Shown: one piece after another, positions 33,493-41,791 of the stretch | How the letters are laid out: each line of letters opens with the position of its first letter | Numbering within the stretch: position 1 is the stretch's first letter | Assembly (NCBI GenBank): GCA_016219185.1 | Contig: JACRBZ010000006.1 | Span: forward strand, 1-55,955 | Direction: 5' to 3' | Length of the DNA stretch: 55,955 bases | Source: Deltaproteobacteria bacterium | GTDB lineage: Bacteria; Desulfobacterota; Desulfobacteria; Desulfobacterales; Desulfatirhabdiaceae | Notes under the pieces: generated by a model | What the model was told of the DNA's origin: nothing | Database searches by the model: none | The model's input: the letters and a program-made list of their open reading frames with translations, nothing else | Position numbers and translations under genes: made by a program

Positions 33493-34422
33493 TTGACGAA
33501 AGACCTTTTACCGGCTATGAAATGGCCGATGATCCGGTATGAAAATCCACATTCAGATGCCCTGCCCCCTTTCGTTTCGGTCCACGGCGGCCATAGCGGT
33601 GACTATTGCCAGCACGCCCGGAATTCCCTGGATGATATTGTCAAGGCCTACCATGACCAGAAATTTGCCTGGGTCGGCATTACCGAGCACATGCCGCCTG
33701 CCGGTGACTGCTTTCTCTATCCGGATGAACGCGCGGCCGGTCTGACCGCAAGCACCATGCTGGCACGCTTTGCCAGATATATGGCGCATTGCCGGAACCT
33801 GCAGTCGGTATATCAAGGCCGGCTGACCATTTTCGTGGGCATGGAAACCGAGGCGTATCAAGGTGCCGTGGAGTATGCCATCCAGCTTCGGAACCGGTTT
33901 CATCCGGATTATGTCGTGGGATCGGTTCACCATGTGGCGGATATTCCCATCGATATGAATCCATCCGAATACGCCATGGCCGTATCGGCATGCGGCAGCA
34001 TCACGGATCTGTATGCGGCTTACTTCGATTTGCAGTATGACATGATTCAGACCCTGAAACCGTCCGTGGTGGGACATTTTGATCTGATCCGAATATTTGA
34101 TCCGGATTACCTTTCCCGCCTGAAAACACCGGCGATCTGGGAGCGCATCTGCCGCAATCTGGAGGCTGTTGCATCCCTGGGGCTGATGCTGGATTTAAAT
34201 GTCCGGGCTTTGCTTAAAGGCGCCAGTGAGCCATATATCTGCCGTCCCATCCTGGAAAAAGTCCGCGATATGGCAATCCCGGTGGCCCCGGGGGATGATT
34301 CCCACAGCGTGGATACCGTGGGCAGACATGTTGCGGACGGCATCCGATACCTTCAATCCCTGGGAATCACCACCGCCTGGACCACACCCCGTATCCGGAC
34401 GTCAGGGACTTCCAGCCTTTGA
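33493..34422 (+). CDS. PHP-domain phosphatase, histidinol-phosphatase (HisK) type
   Basis: A 309-residue protein with the metal-binding PHP pattern: SVHGGHSGDYC near residue 30, ITEHMPP, EAYQGAVE, VGSVHHV, VGHFDLI and GDDSHS. HisK-type enzymes hydrolyse histidinol phosphate, but no his gene is nearby and other phosphoesters are possible. The listed start is TTG at 33493, with an ATG at 33517 as the alternative; neither has a good ribosome site. The last 20 residues (TTPRIRTSGTSSL end) do not look like the family and could reflect a frame change near the 3' end. Confidence 0.82.
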   Translation: MTKDLLPAMKWPMIRYENPHSDALPPFVSVHGGHSGDYCQHARNSLDDIVKAYHDQKFAWVGITEHMPPAGDCFLYPDERAAGLTASTMLARFARYMAHCRNLQSVYQGRLTIFVGMETEAYQGAVEYAIQLRNRFHPDYVVGSVHHVADIPIDMNPSEYAMAVSACGSITDLYAAYFDLQYDMIQTLKPSVVGHFDLIRIFDPDYLSRLKTPAIWERICRNLEAVASLGLMLDLNVRALLKGASEPYICRPILEKVRDMAIPVAPGDDSHSVDTVGRHVADGIRYLQSLGITTAWTTPRIRTSGTSSL

Positions 34423-34448
34423 AGCCGGATCCACGGCCAGCTTGCCGA

Positions 34449-34565
34449 GTGCAGTCGATTCTTCAAGTCCACCGGGGTATTGTGATCGGATTTGGGATCG
34501 GCATCGTCGCTGGCCCAATCGCCGCGGTCGCGGTAAAGTTCTTTGAGATTGCATCCCCTTCATAA
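34449..34565 (+). CDS. Possible 38-codon membrane peptide
   Basis: From a GTG at 34449 a short frame encodes a hydrophobic segment (GIVIGFGIGIVAGPIAA) and ends at TAA 34563-34565. It has no ribosome site, and its frame continues upstream into the PHP gene. It could be a remnant of a longer membrane protein or chance. Confidence 0.2.
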   Translation: MQSILQVHRGIVIGFGIGIVAGPIAAVAVKFFEIASPS

Positions 34566-34576
34566 GGAAATCAACC

Positions 34577-36088
34577 ATGGAAATAGGATTCGTGGGCTGG
34601 AATGCATATAGCTCTCGTTTTGTGGTCGCACCGCGGCTGGAATGGGAGTGTTCCGCCGATGTCGGCCATTACCGGGTTCGGATAGCGGACCGGGCCGCGG
34701 TGATTGCAGACAGGGTGGTGAAGGAACCCCTATGGGATCTCGGCGATATCTGGGAACAACTTCCATACGGCGGCATTGATCTTCTGATCGAGGCTTTTGA
34801 CCACGACGGGCACGAAATGACATCCCGCCACAGACAGTTTCGCAAAAGCCCCGGATGCGACGTGAAGAAGCAGGTACCTTTGGATTGGCGGGATGCGATC
34901 CATCGCAATATTGCCTACCTTGTGGAACCCGCGCAGGACGGCATGGAGGAATATGAGAAAGAGCTTCCTCGCTTCTGTTGGCGCTCGACAGAGAACAGTG
35001 TTTCCAGGAAGCGCGGAAATTTCGCCTTTCCCGCGCTTCACAATCCGAGCTTTATCTTTGCGTTCCTGAACTACGCCGAGCTGTTCCCGTCAGCTCTGAA
35101 TGCCGCCGAAGCAAAAAAACAAGCCAGGGGATACGGTGATTGGCTGTTGAAGCACCGCCACCCCGAGAAATATGTCTGCAGTCTGTTTCCATTTTCCACC
35201 ATCGGGAACGGAAAATACAAAGGGGGCTGCGAAGACACTGCCATCACCCTGTTTCGCGGGGCTCGCGTCGGCGATGCCATGCTCGCCCTGTACAGGACAT
35301 TCAAGGATGAGAAATACCTGAATTATGCGCGGCATCTGGGCACGGTGTTTGCACGCTTGCAGAAAGACGATGGTTCCTGGCCCTACCGGGTGGATCCCGA
35401 AACGGGCGAAGTCAAGGAAGAATACACCTCCAGCGCGATAGCCCCGGCACGGTTCCTTGAAGATCTTGACCGCACACTGTCCACCGGCCAGTTCACGACC
35501 GTGGTTACCAAGGCCGTGGACTGGACCCTGAAGAACCCCGTAAGGACTTTCTTGTGGCAGGGACAGTATGAAGATGTCACGAAATACCCGCCGTTCCAGA
35601 ACCTGGAAAACTGGGATGTCAACGAGACGATCCGCTACCTCTCATTCCATGCTCCGAATAATCCGGCATACTTGGGGATTGCCGGGAAACTGAACGCATT
35701 TATCGAGGATCAATTCGTCATCTGGGCCGAGGAAGACGGTTTTGTGAAATGCCCCACCCCAAGCGTGCTGGAGCAGTATGCCTGCTACCAACCGATGGAG
35801 GTTCATACGGGAAACTGGCTTTTCTCGCTTCTTGCGCTTTATGAGCGATCGCGCGATGCATCTTTTCTGGATCGGGCAATCGCGGCTGGAAACGCAATCG
35901 TGCGTGGACAATACGGTAATGGCGCGTTCTCGACATGGGGATGCGACAGGAGATTCGGCCGGCCGCTGGATCCGTGGGATTGGCCGGGATGCAATGCCGT
36001 GGCAAGCAGCGCGCTGATGATCCTTCTGAAGTATCATCTTTTTCCGAGAGGGGAAGGCGGGTGCGTCCTGTGGGAACAGCGGATATGA
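34577..36088 (+). CDS. Alpha/alpha-toroid glycosidase- or lyase-like protein
   Basis: A 503-residue soluble protein. From about residue 150 on, repeated helical hairpins with aromatic and Gly-rich turns recur (ITLFRGARVGDAMLALYRTF, HLGTVFARLQKDDGSWPYRV, VHTGNWLFSLLALYERSRD). This pattern is typical of (alpha/alpha)6 barrels of glycoside hydrolases, polysaccharide lyases and related epimerases. The first 110 residues resemble a small beta domain. I cannot assign a family or catalytic residue. AAGGAA precedes the ATG. No carbohydrate operon surrounds it. Confidence 0.6.
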   Translation: MEIGFVGWNAYSSRFVVAPRLEWECSADVGHYRVRIADRAAVIADRVVKEPLWDLGDIWEQLPYGGIDLLIEAFDHDGHEMTSRHRQFRKSPGCDVKKQVPLDWRDAIHRNIAYLVEPAQDGMEEYEKELPRFCWRSTENSVSRKRGNFAFPALHNPSFIFAFLNYAELFPSALNAAEAKKQARGYGDWLLKHRHPEKYVCSLFPFSTIGNGKYKGGCEDTAITLFRGARVGDAMLALYRTFKDEKYLNYARHLGTVFARLQKDDGSWPYRVDPETGEVKEEYTSSAIAPARFLEDLDRTLSTGQFTTVVTKAVDWTLKNPVRTFLWQGQYEDVTKYPPFQNLENWDVNETIRYLSFHAPNNPAYLGIAGKLNAFIEDQFVIWAEEDGFVKCPTPSVLEQYACYQPMEVHTGNWLFSLLALYERSRDASFLDRAIAAGNAIVRGQYGNGAFSTWGCDRRFGRPLDPWDWPGCNAVASSALMILLKYHLFPRGEGGCVLWEQRI

Positions 36089-36094
36089 AAAGTG

Positions 36095-36122
36095 TTTGCG
36101 TTGCCCGTAATTTCGGTATAAT
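36095..36122 (+). promoter_or_regulatory. Candidate promoter of the M50 protease gene
   Basis: TTTGCG (36095-36100), 16 bases, then a perfect TATAAT (36117-36122). Transcription would start just before the pentanucleotide repeat, placing that repeat in the 5' leader. Confidence 0.45.
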
Positions 36123-36135
36123 AAATCCCGCGCCT

Positions 36136-36175
36136 GATCGAATCGAATCGAATCGAATCGAATCGGATCGAATCG
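36136..36175. repeat. Pentanucleotide microsatellite (AATCG)n
   Basis: Eight consecutive five-base units: GATCG, AATCG five times, GATCG, AATCG. It lies between a TATAAT box and the M50 start codon at 36224, outside coding sequence. Such runs change length by slippage. Confidence 0.9.
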
Positions 36176-36223
36176 TTGGCGTTCTGAAACTACTTATACG
36201 GCGTGCTGTCGGGGAGACAATCC

Positions 36224-36847
36224 ATGGGCCTGCTCAATCTTCTGATTAAAGATCCGCTTGAATTCATCCTCATCGCCGTACCGCTCTTATATTCCATTAT
36301 TTTCCATGAGCTGGCGCATGGTTGGGTAGCCTATCTCATGGGTGATCCGACAGCCAAATCGCTGGGCCGCCTCAGCCTCAACCCGCTCAAGCACCTCGAC
36401 CCCATGGGTACCATCATGCTCTTTATTTTCGGCTTTGGCTGGGCAAAGCCGGTGCCGGTGAATTTCTACCTGCTGCGTGACAGGCACAAGGGGATGATTT
36501 TGGTCTCTGCCGCCGGGATCATAACGAACATGCTGCTGGCGTTCAGTGCTCTTTTTTTGAATCGGCTGCTGTCCCTTTCGCCGTCAAGCATGCCGGCGGA
36601 GCTTCTTTATTATGTGGCGCAGATCAACATCATGCTGGCTGCTTTTAATCTGATTCCACTGCCGCCGCTCGACGGGTCGAAAATTCTGATGGGCTTTGCA
36701 TCCCCAAACGTCCAAAATTTCTTTTTCCGTATCGAGCGGTATGGATTATTGATCATTATCGGGCTGCTTTATTTTGGTGCACTAAACCCCGTCATTCATT
36801 TTTTCCAATGGATGATTCTATCGCTCATCAAGCTGTTGTTGCCGTAA
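36224..36847 (+). CDS. Site-2-protease-like M50 membrane metallopeptidase
   Basis: A 207-residue polytopic membrane protein starting at the ATG after GGGGAG (the frame opens at 36203). It has the zinc motif HELAHGWVAYLMGDPTAK near residue 27, the NPLKHLDPMGT loop, and the second metal site NLIPLPPLDGSKIL. It is of the short rhomboid-like site-2 protease group without PDZ domains, whose substrates are seldom known. No anti-sigma factor is adjacent. The leader contains the AATCG microsatellite, which could alter expression. Confidence 0.92.
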   Translation: MGLLNLLIKDPLEFILIAVPLLYSIIFHELAHGWVAYLMGDPTAKSLGRLSLNPLKHLDPMGTIMLFIFGFGWAKPVPVNFYLLRDRHKGMILVSAAGIITNMLLAFSALFLNRLLSLSPSSMPAELLYYVAQINIMLAAFNLIPLPPLDGSKILMGFASPNVQNFFFRIERYGLLIIIGLLYFGALNPVIHFFQWMILSLIKLLLP

Positions 36848-37117
36848 ATGTCAACCGCCATCCAGCCCGACTCCTCATCAATGGCGCCCACCGGGCATTT
36901 TTTCTGGCATGTGCCGCACCGGCACGTCGTTTTTTTTGGCAGCTTGGCCGATCTGTCAATCCGTTTTTTTATGGTATGGATATTTATAAATAATCTACTG
37001 AAATAAAAGTAAATATAAATTTCAGTACAGTTTCAGTCCTTGACACTTTTGGTGTCTTTATGTCAGTGAGATAATTCACAGACAGGATTCACACATAATT
37101 ATCAATCGAAGAGATTT
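36848..37117. other. Intergenic stretch with a ferredoxin relic
   Basis: The left part carries a decayed minus-strand ferredoxin fragment (36849-36930). The right part is A/T-rich, with a hairpin-like GACAC-TTTTG-GTGTC at about 37045 and TTGACA just before it, possibly promoter sequence for the thioesterase gene. No intact gene. Confidence 0.5.
36849..36930 (-). pseudogene. Fragment of a dicluster ferredoxin
   Basis: On the minus strand the frame reads KKTTCRCGTCQKKCPVGAID followed by EESGWMAVD. That is the second half of a 4Fe-4S binding loop and the linker typical of two-cluster ferredoxins in Desulfobacterota. The first Cys spacing is broken (C-x-C instead of C-x2-C), no start codon is in place, and the second cluster is missing: after VD the frame runs into the M50 gene's end. 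A relic, not a gene. Confidence 0.5.
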
Positions 37118-37906
37118 ATGCATATTTTCGACAGGGATACAAAACTCAGAGAAACCGCACCATCGGTCTATACGGGAGCCATATCGGAAAACTGGCTCAT
37201 CAATAAAAACCCCAACGGCGGATACCTCATGGCCATTCTCGCAAGGGCCATGACCGATAAAAGCGAAAAAAAATCCACACCGATCATAACCGCCAACTAT
37301 ATTTCGCGCTGCCGGCCCGGCAAGATCGAAGTAAGGGTTGAGGAGATTTCGGTCTCAAAGCAGTTCAGCCGCTATGAGGCCAGGCTCTTTCAGGATGGCG
37401 CTGAAAAAATCCGCGCGATCGGCACCTTCGCGGATGAAAATAGTGAGTGCGCGATTAGCAGGAATGAATCATCAGCGCCTGCGCTTGCGGCAAGGGATGC
37501 CTGCATCGGGATGCCGTCGATTCCGGGATACACGGTGTTCGACAACCTCGATCTGCTGCTCGATCCGCCCTGCGCGGGATGGCTTCAGGGAAAACTCATC
37601 GAAACCTCCGAGAACAGGGGGTGGTTCAGGTTCAGGGAAGCGAGACCACATGATATTTTTTCCATTCTGCAGATCATCGATTCGATGCCCCCCGCGGCTT
37701 TTGCAAGCCAGGGGGTGACGGCGTGGGTGCCGACGATTGAACTGAGTGTCAGCATCAGAAACATTCCCGAGACGGAATGGCTCCGATGTTCGCTTAGAAC
37801 GCGGCATATCACCTGCGGCCTGCTGGAAGCAGACTGCGAGGTCTGGGACGAAACAGGCGGTCTTGCAGCGATATCACGGCAGATTGCCCAGTTTAAAACG
37901 CAATAA
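37118..37906 (+). CDS. Acyl-CoA thioesterase, double-hotdog (TesB-like) type
   Basis: A 262-residue protein with two hotdog halves. The first has NPNGGYLMAILARAM, the substrate-helix motif of this group. The second holds SMPPAAFASQGVTAWVPTIELSV and RTRHITCGLLEADCEVWDETG. Such enzymes hydrolyse acyl-CoA thioesters in the cytoplasm, with chain-length preference unknown. GAAGAGA lies before the ATG. It stands alone ahead of the cyclase-family gene (92 bp gap). Confidence 0.85.
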   Translation: MHIFDRDTKLRETAPSVYTGAISENWLINKNPNGGYLMAILARAMTDKSEKKSTPIITANYISRCRPGKIEVRVEEISVSKQFSRYEARLFQDGAEKIRAIGTFADENSECAISRNESSAPALAARDACIGMPSIPGYTVFDNLDLLLDPPCAGWLQGKLIETSENRGWFRFREARPHDIFSILQIIDSMPPAAFASQGVTAWVPTIELSVSIRNIPETEWLRCSLRTRHITCGLLEADCEVWDETGGLAAISRQIAQFKTQ

Positions 37907-37998
37907 CCTGGGCAACGGGATCTGCCTTCGCTTTGCTCCAGGCCAACCGCTGAAGTCCATGTGAATGGCAGGCACAAATCCAACTGGAGGAGAAACGA

Positions 37999-38919
37999 AT
38001 GAGACATTCACGAATACTGTTTACCGCCCTCGCGTTAGGCGTATTGGCATCTTTGCCGCCAGCCGCTGCCCTACCGGGCGCCGAACCGTCACTCTGGCAG
38101 ATCTACTCGCAAACTCTCAAAAAAGCCAGGTATGTCGATCTGACGCATACGATCACTCCGACTATTCCCGTCTGGCCGGGGTTTGGGCCTTCCACATTCG
38201 GTCCCGCAGTGGATCCCAAGACCGGAAAACCTTATAATTATAAAGATGACGGCTTTGAGGCAACCCGGTACATGCTGGCTACCGATCAATTGGGAACGCA
38301 ATTGGACCCGCCGGCTCACTGGAATCCGGATTACCCGGCTATTGACGAACTTCCCCCAACGTTTGCGATTCGCCCCCTGGTGGTCATTTCGATTGTCGCT
38401 CAAGTGGCTAAGGAACCCGGCTATCACCTCACTGCCGCGGATATTCTGGACTGGGAGAAGCACCACGGCCGGATTCCAGAGGGAGCGGTCGTGTTTGTCC
38501 GCTCGGGCTGGTCGAAAGACTGGCCGAATCCGGAGCTGGCAACCCGCAAGTCGTTTCCGGGGGTGAAGCTGGAAGCCCTGAAGTTTCTGCACGAGCAAAG
38601 GCATATTCTGTTCCACGGGCATGAAGCCCTGGATACAGATACCACGCCGAACCTGGAAGGCGAGGCATGGTTACTGCAAAACGGTTACACGCAGGCGGAG
38701 GGGGTAACAAATCTGGATCAGGTACCGGAAGTCGGGGCCTTGGTGATGATCGGCTTTCCCAAGCTCAAAGGCGGTCTTGGCGGATTTGCCCGTTTCATTG
38801 CCATCTGCCCGCCGGAATGGAAATATGGCGTCACCATCGGACAGGTACCGGACTCACCGCTTCCCAAAATGGATAAACCGCTGCACTGGGACGACAAGCT
38901 TGGCGTGAGGGTACGATAG
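37999..38919 (+). CDS. Secreted cyclase-family (kynurenine formamidase-like) hydrolase
   Basis: A 306-residue protein with a Sec signal peptide (residues 1-25) and the Cyclase fold: YVDLTHTITPTIPVWPG, then the metal loop LGTQLDPPAHW and later HGHEALDTD. Typical kynurenine formamidases have GTHxDxPxH; here the first His is Gln, a variant seen among exported relatives, so a different metal arrangement is likely. A GGAGGAG ribosome site precedes the ATG. Substrate unknown; possible amide, lactone or cyclic ester. Confidence 0.85.
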   Translation: MRHSRILFTALALGVLASLPPAAALPGAEPSLWQIYSQTLKKARYVDLTHTITPTIPVWPGFGPSTFGPAVDPKTGKPYNYKDDGFEATRYMLATDQLGTQLDPPAHWNPDYPAIDELPPTFAIRPLVVISIVAQVAKEPGYHLTAADILDWEKHHGRIPEGAVVFVRSGWSKDWPNPELATRKSFPGVKLEALKFLHEQRHILFHGHEALDTDTTPNLEGEAWLLQNGYTQAEGVTNLDQVPEVGALVMIGFPKLKGGLGGFARFIAICPPEWKYGVTIGQVPDSPLPKMDKPLHWDDKLGVRVR

Positions 38920-39003
38920 AAAATGTTTCGGAATGCCGCATGAGACCCGATTTATGCCACGAATCATCAGCCATGCCCGGATCGGTCATACCGAAGGAGG
39001 ATA

Positions 39004-39033
39004 ATGATGCCATTTATGATGAGATACCGATAA
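39004..39033 (+). CDS. Candidate nine-codon leader peptide before the E1 alpha gene
   Basis: A strong AAGGAGG (38994-39000) precedes ATG ATG and a short frame MMPFMMRYR ending in TAA at 39031-39033. The stop touches the AAGGAGG of the E1 alpha gene, whose ATG is at 39043. Such spacing would let a ribosome finishing the leader restart on the main gene. It could regulate translation or be chance. Confidence 0.3.
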   Translation: MMPFMMRYR

Positions 39034-39042
39034 GGAGGTTTT

Positions 39043-40047
39043 ATGACAAAAAACCAGATTGCCCCGGACCTTCGGACACGTCTTTATACCCGTATGATAC
39101 GGATACGCAAGTTCGAGGAAAAGATCGTGGCCCTTTGTCAGGAGCCCAATCGGATGCCGGGCATGCAGATTCTTGCCATTGGCCAGGAAGCGGTTGCCAC
39201 GGGCATCGTTTCAGCACTGGAACCTGCCGATGTCATCGTCAGCAACCACCGCAGTCACGGTCATCTGCTGGCCAGGGGCGCGGACCTTGATTCCCTGATG
39301 GCGGAGATCATGGCCAAAGAAACCGGCGTCAACGGAGGCAAGGCAGGAACCCTGCATCTGGCCGTACCGGAAGTTAACGCGCTGATGACATCCACGGTGG
39401 TCGGTGCGGGGCCGCCTCTGGCCGTTGGTGCGGCCTTTGCCCAGCAATATCAGCGTGCCAAAGGCATCACCGTGGTTTTTTTCGGGGATGGTGCAGCAGC
39501 CGAGGGGAGCGTGCACGAAGCCATGAATCTGGCCGGTGTCTGGAAGCTGCCGCTTTTGTTCGTCTGTGAAAACAACTGCTGGGCGGGCGCCCAGCGGCCT
39601 GAAGTGCATTGTGCCACCAGGCACATTTTCCAGCGTGCCAACGGATACGATATGCCCGGCCGGTGCGTGGACGGCAATGATGTGGAGGCGGTTTACCAGC
39701 TTGCTGTCGAGCTGATCGCGTACTGCCGTTCGGGCAAGGGTCCTGCTTTGATCGAAGCCCTGACCTACCGCATGCGCGGCCATGGCGAGCAGGACCGCCA
39801 GCATTATGTGGACCCCGGGGAACTGGAGATCTGGGCGGCCAAATGTCCGATCCGTTGCTATCGCCAAAAGCTCCTGGATGACGGCGTGCTCGATGAGGCC
39901 CAAATCCTTGCCATTGACCGGGATGCCGAGACGCAAGTGGCGGCTGCCGTGGCTTTTGCCGACGCAAGTCCCTATCCCGGAGCCGGGACCGCCCTGACGG
40001 ATGTATTCGTCCAACCCCCACATGCCTTAAAAGGAGTCATGCCATGA
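39043..40047 (+). CDS. Thiamin-diphosphate dehydrogenase E1 alpha (acetoin/2-oxo acid type)
   Basis: A 334-residue subunit with the E1 alpha features: HRSHGHLLARGAD, the thiamin diphosphate and Mg motif GDGAAAEGSVHEAMNLAG with ENN, and the phospho-loop region YRMRGHGEQDRQHY. The length and YRMRGH loop resemble acetoin dehydrogenase alpha or bacterial pyruvate dehydrogenase E1 alpha. Its stop overlaps the beta gene start by ATGA, so the heterotetramer subunits are made together. No E2 or E3 gene is in the window, so the acyl acceptor is encoded elsewhere or the reaction differs. Confidence 0.92.
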   Translation: MTKNQIAPDLRTRLYTRMIRIRKFEEKIVALCQEPNRMPGMQILAIGQEAVATGIVSALEPADVIVSNHRSHGHLLARGADLDSLMAEIMAKETGVNGGKAGTLHLAVPEVNALMTSTVVGAGPPLAVGAAFAQQYQRAKGITVVFFGDGAAAEGSVHEAMNLAGVWKLPLLFVCENNCWAGAQRPEVHCATRHIFQRANGYDMPGRCVDGNDVEAVYQLAVELIAYCRSGKGPALIEALTYRMRGHGEQDRQHYVDPGELEIWAAKCPIRCYRQKLLDDGVLDEAQILAIDRDAETQVAAAVAFADASPYPGAGTALTDVFVQPPHALKGVMP

Positions 40048-41039
40048 GTCAAAAAACATTCGGACAGGCCTTGAACGCGGCCCTCACGATTGCCATGGAA
40101 ATCGATGAGACGGTGTTTATCGCCGGCGAAGGCGTGGGGGTTTCCATCCACCAGGATCCCAACATGGCCACCCACGGTCTTTTGGAAAAATTCGGTCCCG
40201 GACGGGTGAAGGATACACCGGTCAGCGAAGCGGCCATTGCCGGGCTTAGCGTGGGCGCCTCCTGCATGGGCCTGCGGCCGGTAGCGGAAATCATGTTTTT
40301 TCCGTTCATGACCCTGGCAAGCGACATGCTGGTCAACCATGCCGGAAAGCTGCGCTATATGAGCGGCGGCAAATCCAGCTTTCCCCTGACAATACGGGTC
40401 AAGGCCGGATCAGGCTTCGGTGCCGGCAGTCAGCACTCCCACAACCTTGAAGCATGGATCGCGCACAGCCCGGGCCTGAAAATCGTCTGGCCGGCCACTC
40501 CGGAAGATGCCAAGGGCCTGCTGCTCAGCGCCATATTTGACCCGGACCCGGTCATCGTGGTAGAGGACATGATGCTCTACCGGATGCCTGGTGAAGTGCC
40601 GGCCGGCGATATCCGCACACCTCTTGGCAAAGCCCGCATGGTCTCGCCGGGGGTCGACTGCACCATCGTGGCCTATGGCGCTGCCCTGCACACGGTAATG
40701 AAGGCTCTGACACCCTTGAGTGAGCAGGGAATCTCCTGCGAGGTGATTGATCTGCGATCCCTGGTCCCGCTGGATAAGGCATGTATCCTCGACTCGGTTC
40801 GAAAGACCGGTCGACTGGTCGTGGTGCACGAAGCCATTCGCTTCTGCGGGTTCGGTGCGGAACTGGCCGCCATGGTTGCCGAAGAGGCTTTCGGCGCCCT
40901 TAAAGGCCCGGTCAAGCGCGTCGGTGCACCCCAGATCCCGGTGCCCGTGGCACCCACCCATGAAAAGATTTTTAAGCCCGGCCCGGAAGATGTGGTCCTG
41001 GCGGTTCTGGAGGCAATGGGCAAACAAGGCCTTTCCTGA
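40044..41039 (+). CDS. Thiamin-diphosphate dehydrogenase E1 beta (acetoin/2-oxo acid type)
   Basis: A 331-residue transketolase-like subunit: TVFIAGEGVGV, the thiamin-contact DTPVSEAAIAGLSVGA, GSQHSHNLEAWIAHSPGLKI with the catalytic His region, and the C-terminal domain CEVIDLRSLVPLDKA. It pairs with the alpha subunit, with overlapping start. Substrate choice between pyruvate, acetoin and branched 2-oxo acids cannot be read from the sequence. Confidence 0.92.
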   Translation: MSQKTFGQALNAALTIAMEIDETVFIAGEGVGVSIHQDPNMATHGLLEKFGPGRVKDTPVSEAAIAGLSVGASCMGLRPVAEIMFFPFMTLASDMLVNHAGKLRYMSGGKSSFPLTIRVKAGSGFGAGSQHSHNLEAWIAHSPGLKIVWPATPEDAKGLLLSAIFDPDPVIVVEDMMLYRMPGEVPAGDIRTPLGKARMVSPGVDCTIVAYGAALHTVMKALTPLSEQGISCEVIDLRSLVPLDKACILDSVRKTGRLVVVHEAIRFCGFGAELAAMVAEEAFGALKGPVKRVGAPQIPVPVAPTHEKIFKPGPEDVVLAVLEAMGKQGLS

Positions 41040-41156
41040 AGCCTGGCATTAAGGAAAAATCAATGCTTCTGGATAGTTTCAAAAAACCGGTGAATCGATT
41101 TATCCGCACAAAAGGGAATATGACACTTTTTTATTAACCAACCATAAGGAGAGAAA

Positions 41157-41729
41157 ATGGACTTTAAATGGCATATTGAAACAGCATGGAAACTCACATT
41201 TTCCAATATCGTTCCCCTCATTTTAATGACACTGGTCATGACACTGGTCAGCGGATTTACATTCGGCATTCTGGGACCCGTAACACTGGCAGGGTATATT
41301 CAATCCGTTCTTTTAATGCTTCGTGAGGGGCGCGAACCCAAAATCCAGGACATATTTTCTCAGATGCGTCTTTTCTTTCCGCTATTTGGATTTGGCGTTC
41401 TGGTTTTTATTGCGATAATGATCGGCTTTCTGGTATTGTTTTTGCCCGGCTTTCTGATTTTTGTTGCGATGACGTTCTGCTGTCTTTATATGCTGCCGTT
41501 GATGACGGATAAGGGTTTGGGAGTTGTGGATGCCGTAAAGGAAAGTTACCGGATGGCTGTAAAAGGCCAAATCCTGGATCATGTTGTCGTTGTGGTGCTC
41601 TATATGGGAGTCATTGCCCTGGGGGGATCCGTCTTTATCGGGTTTCTCTTTTCCTGCCCGCTGGCAAACGTTTTCCTGGCATCGGTTTACAATGAAAAAA
41701 CAGGTGCCGTTCCTGAAATACGTCCTTAA
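41157..41729 (+). CDS. Polytopic membrane protein, unknown function
   Basis: A 190-residue protein with about four or five membrane helices in two clusters (residues 18-65 and 80-180), a strongly hydrophobic centre (VLVFIAIMIGFLVLFLPGFL) and a soluble start (MDFKWHIETAWKLTF). It has the look of DUF4013 or related eight-residue-spaced membrane families, with a conserved Pro in each long helix. An ATAAGGAGAG ribosome site precedes the ATG. It is 117 bp from the E1 pair and probably independent. Confidence 0.7.
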   Translation: MDFKWHIETAWKLTFSNIVPLILMTLVMTLVSGFTFGILGPVTLAGYIQSVLLMLREGREPKIQDIFSQMRLFFPLFGFGVLVFIAIMIGFLVLFLPGFLIFVAMTFCCLYMLPLMTDKGLGVVDAVKESYRMAVKGQILDHVVVVVLYMGVIALGGSVFIGFLFSCPLANVFLASVYNEKTGAVPEIRP

Positions 41730-41791
41730 TGTGAGAGGTATCATCGGCGGATTGTCGAGGTTCGGACCCAGTATCCCGAGGAGGACCGATC

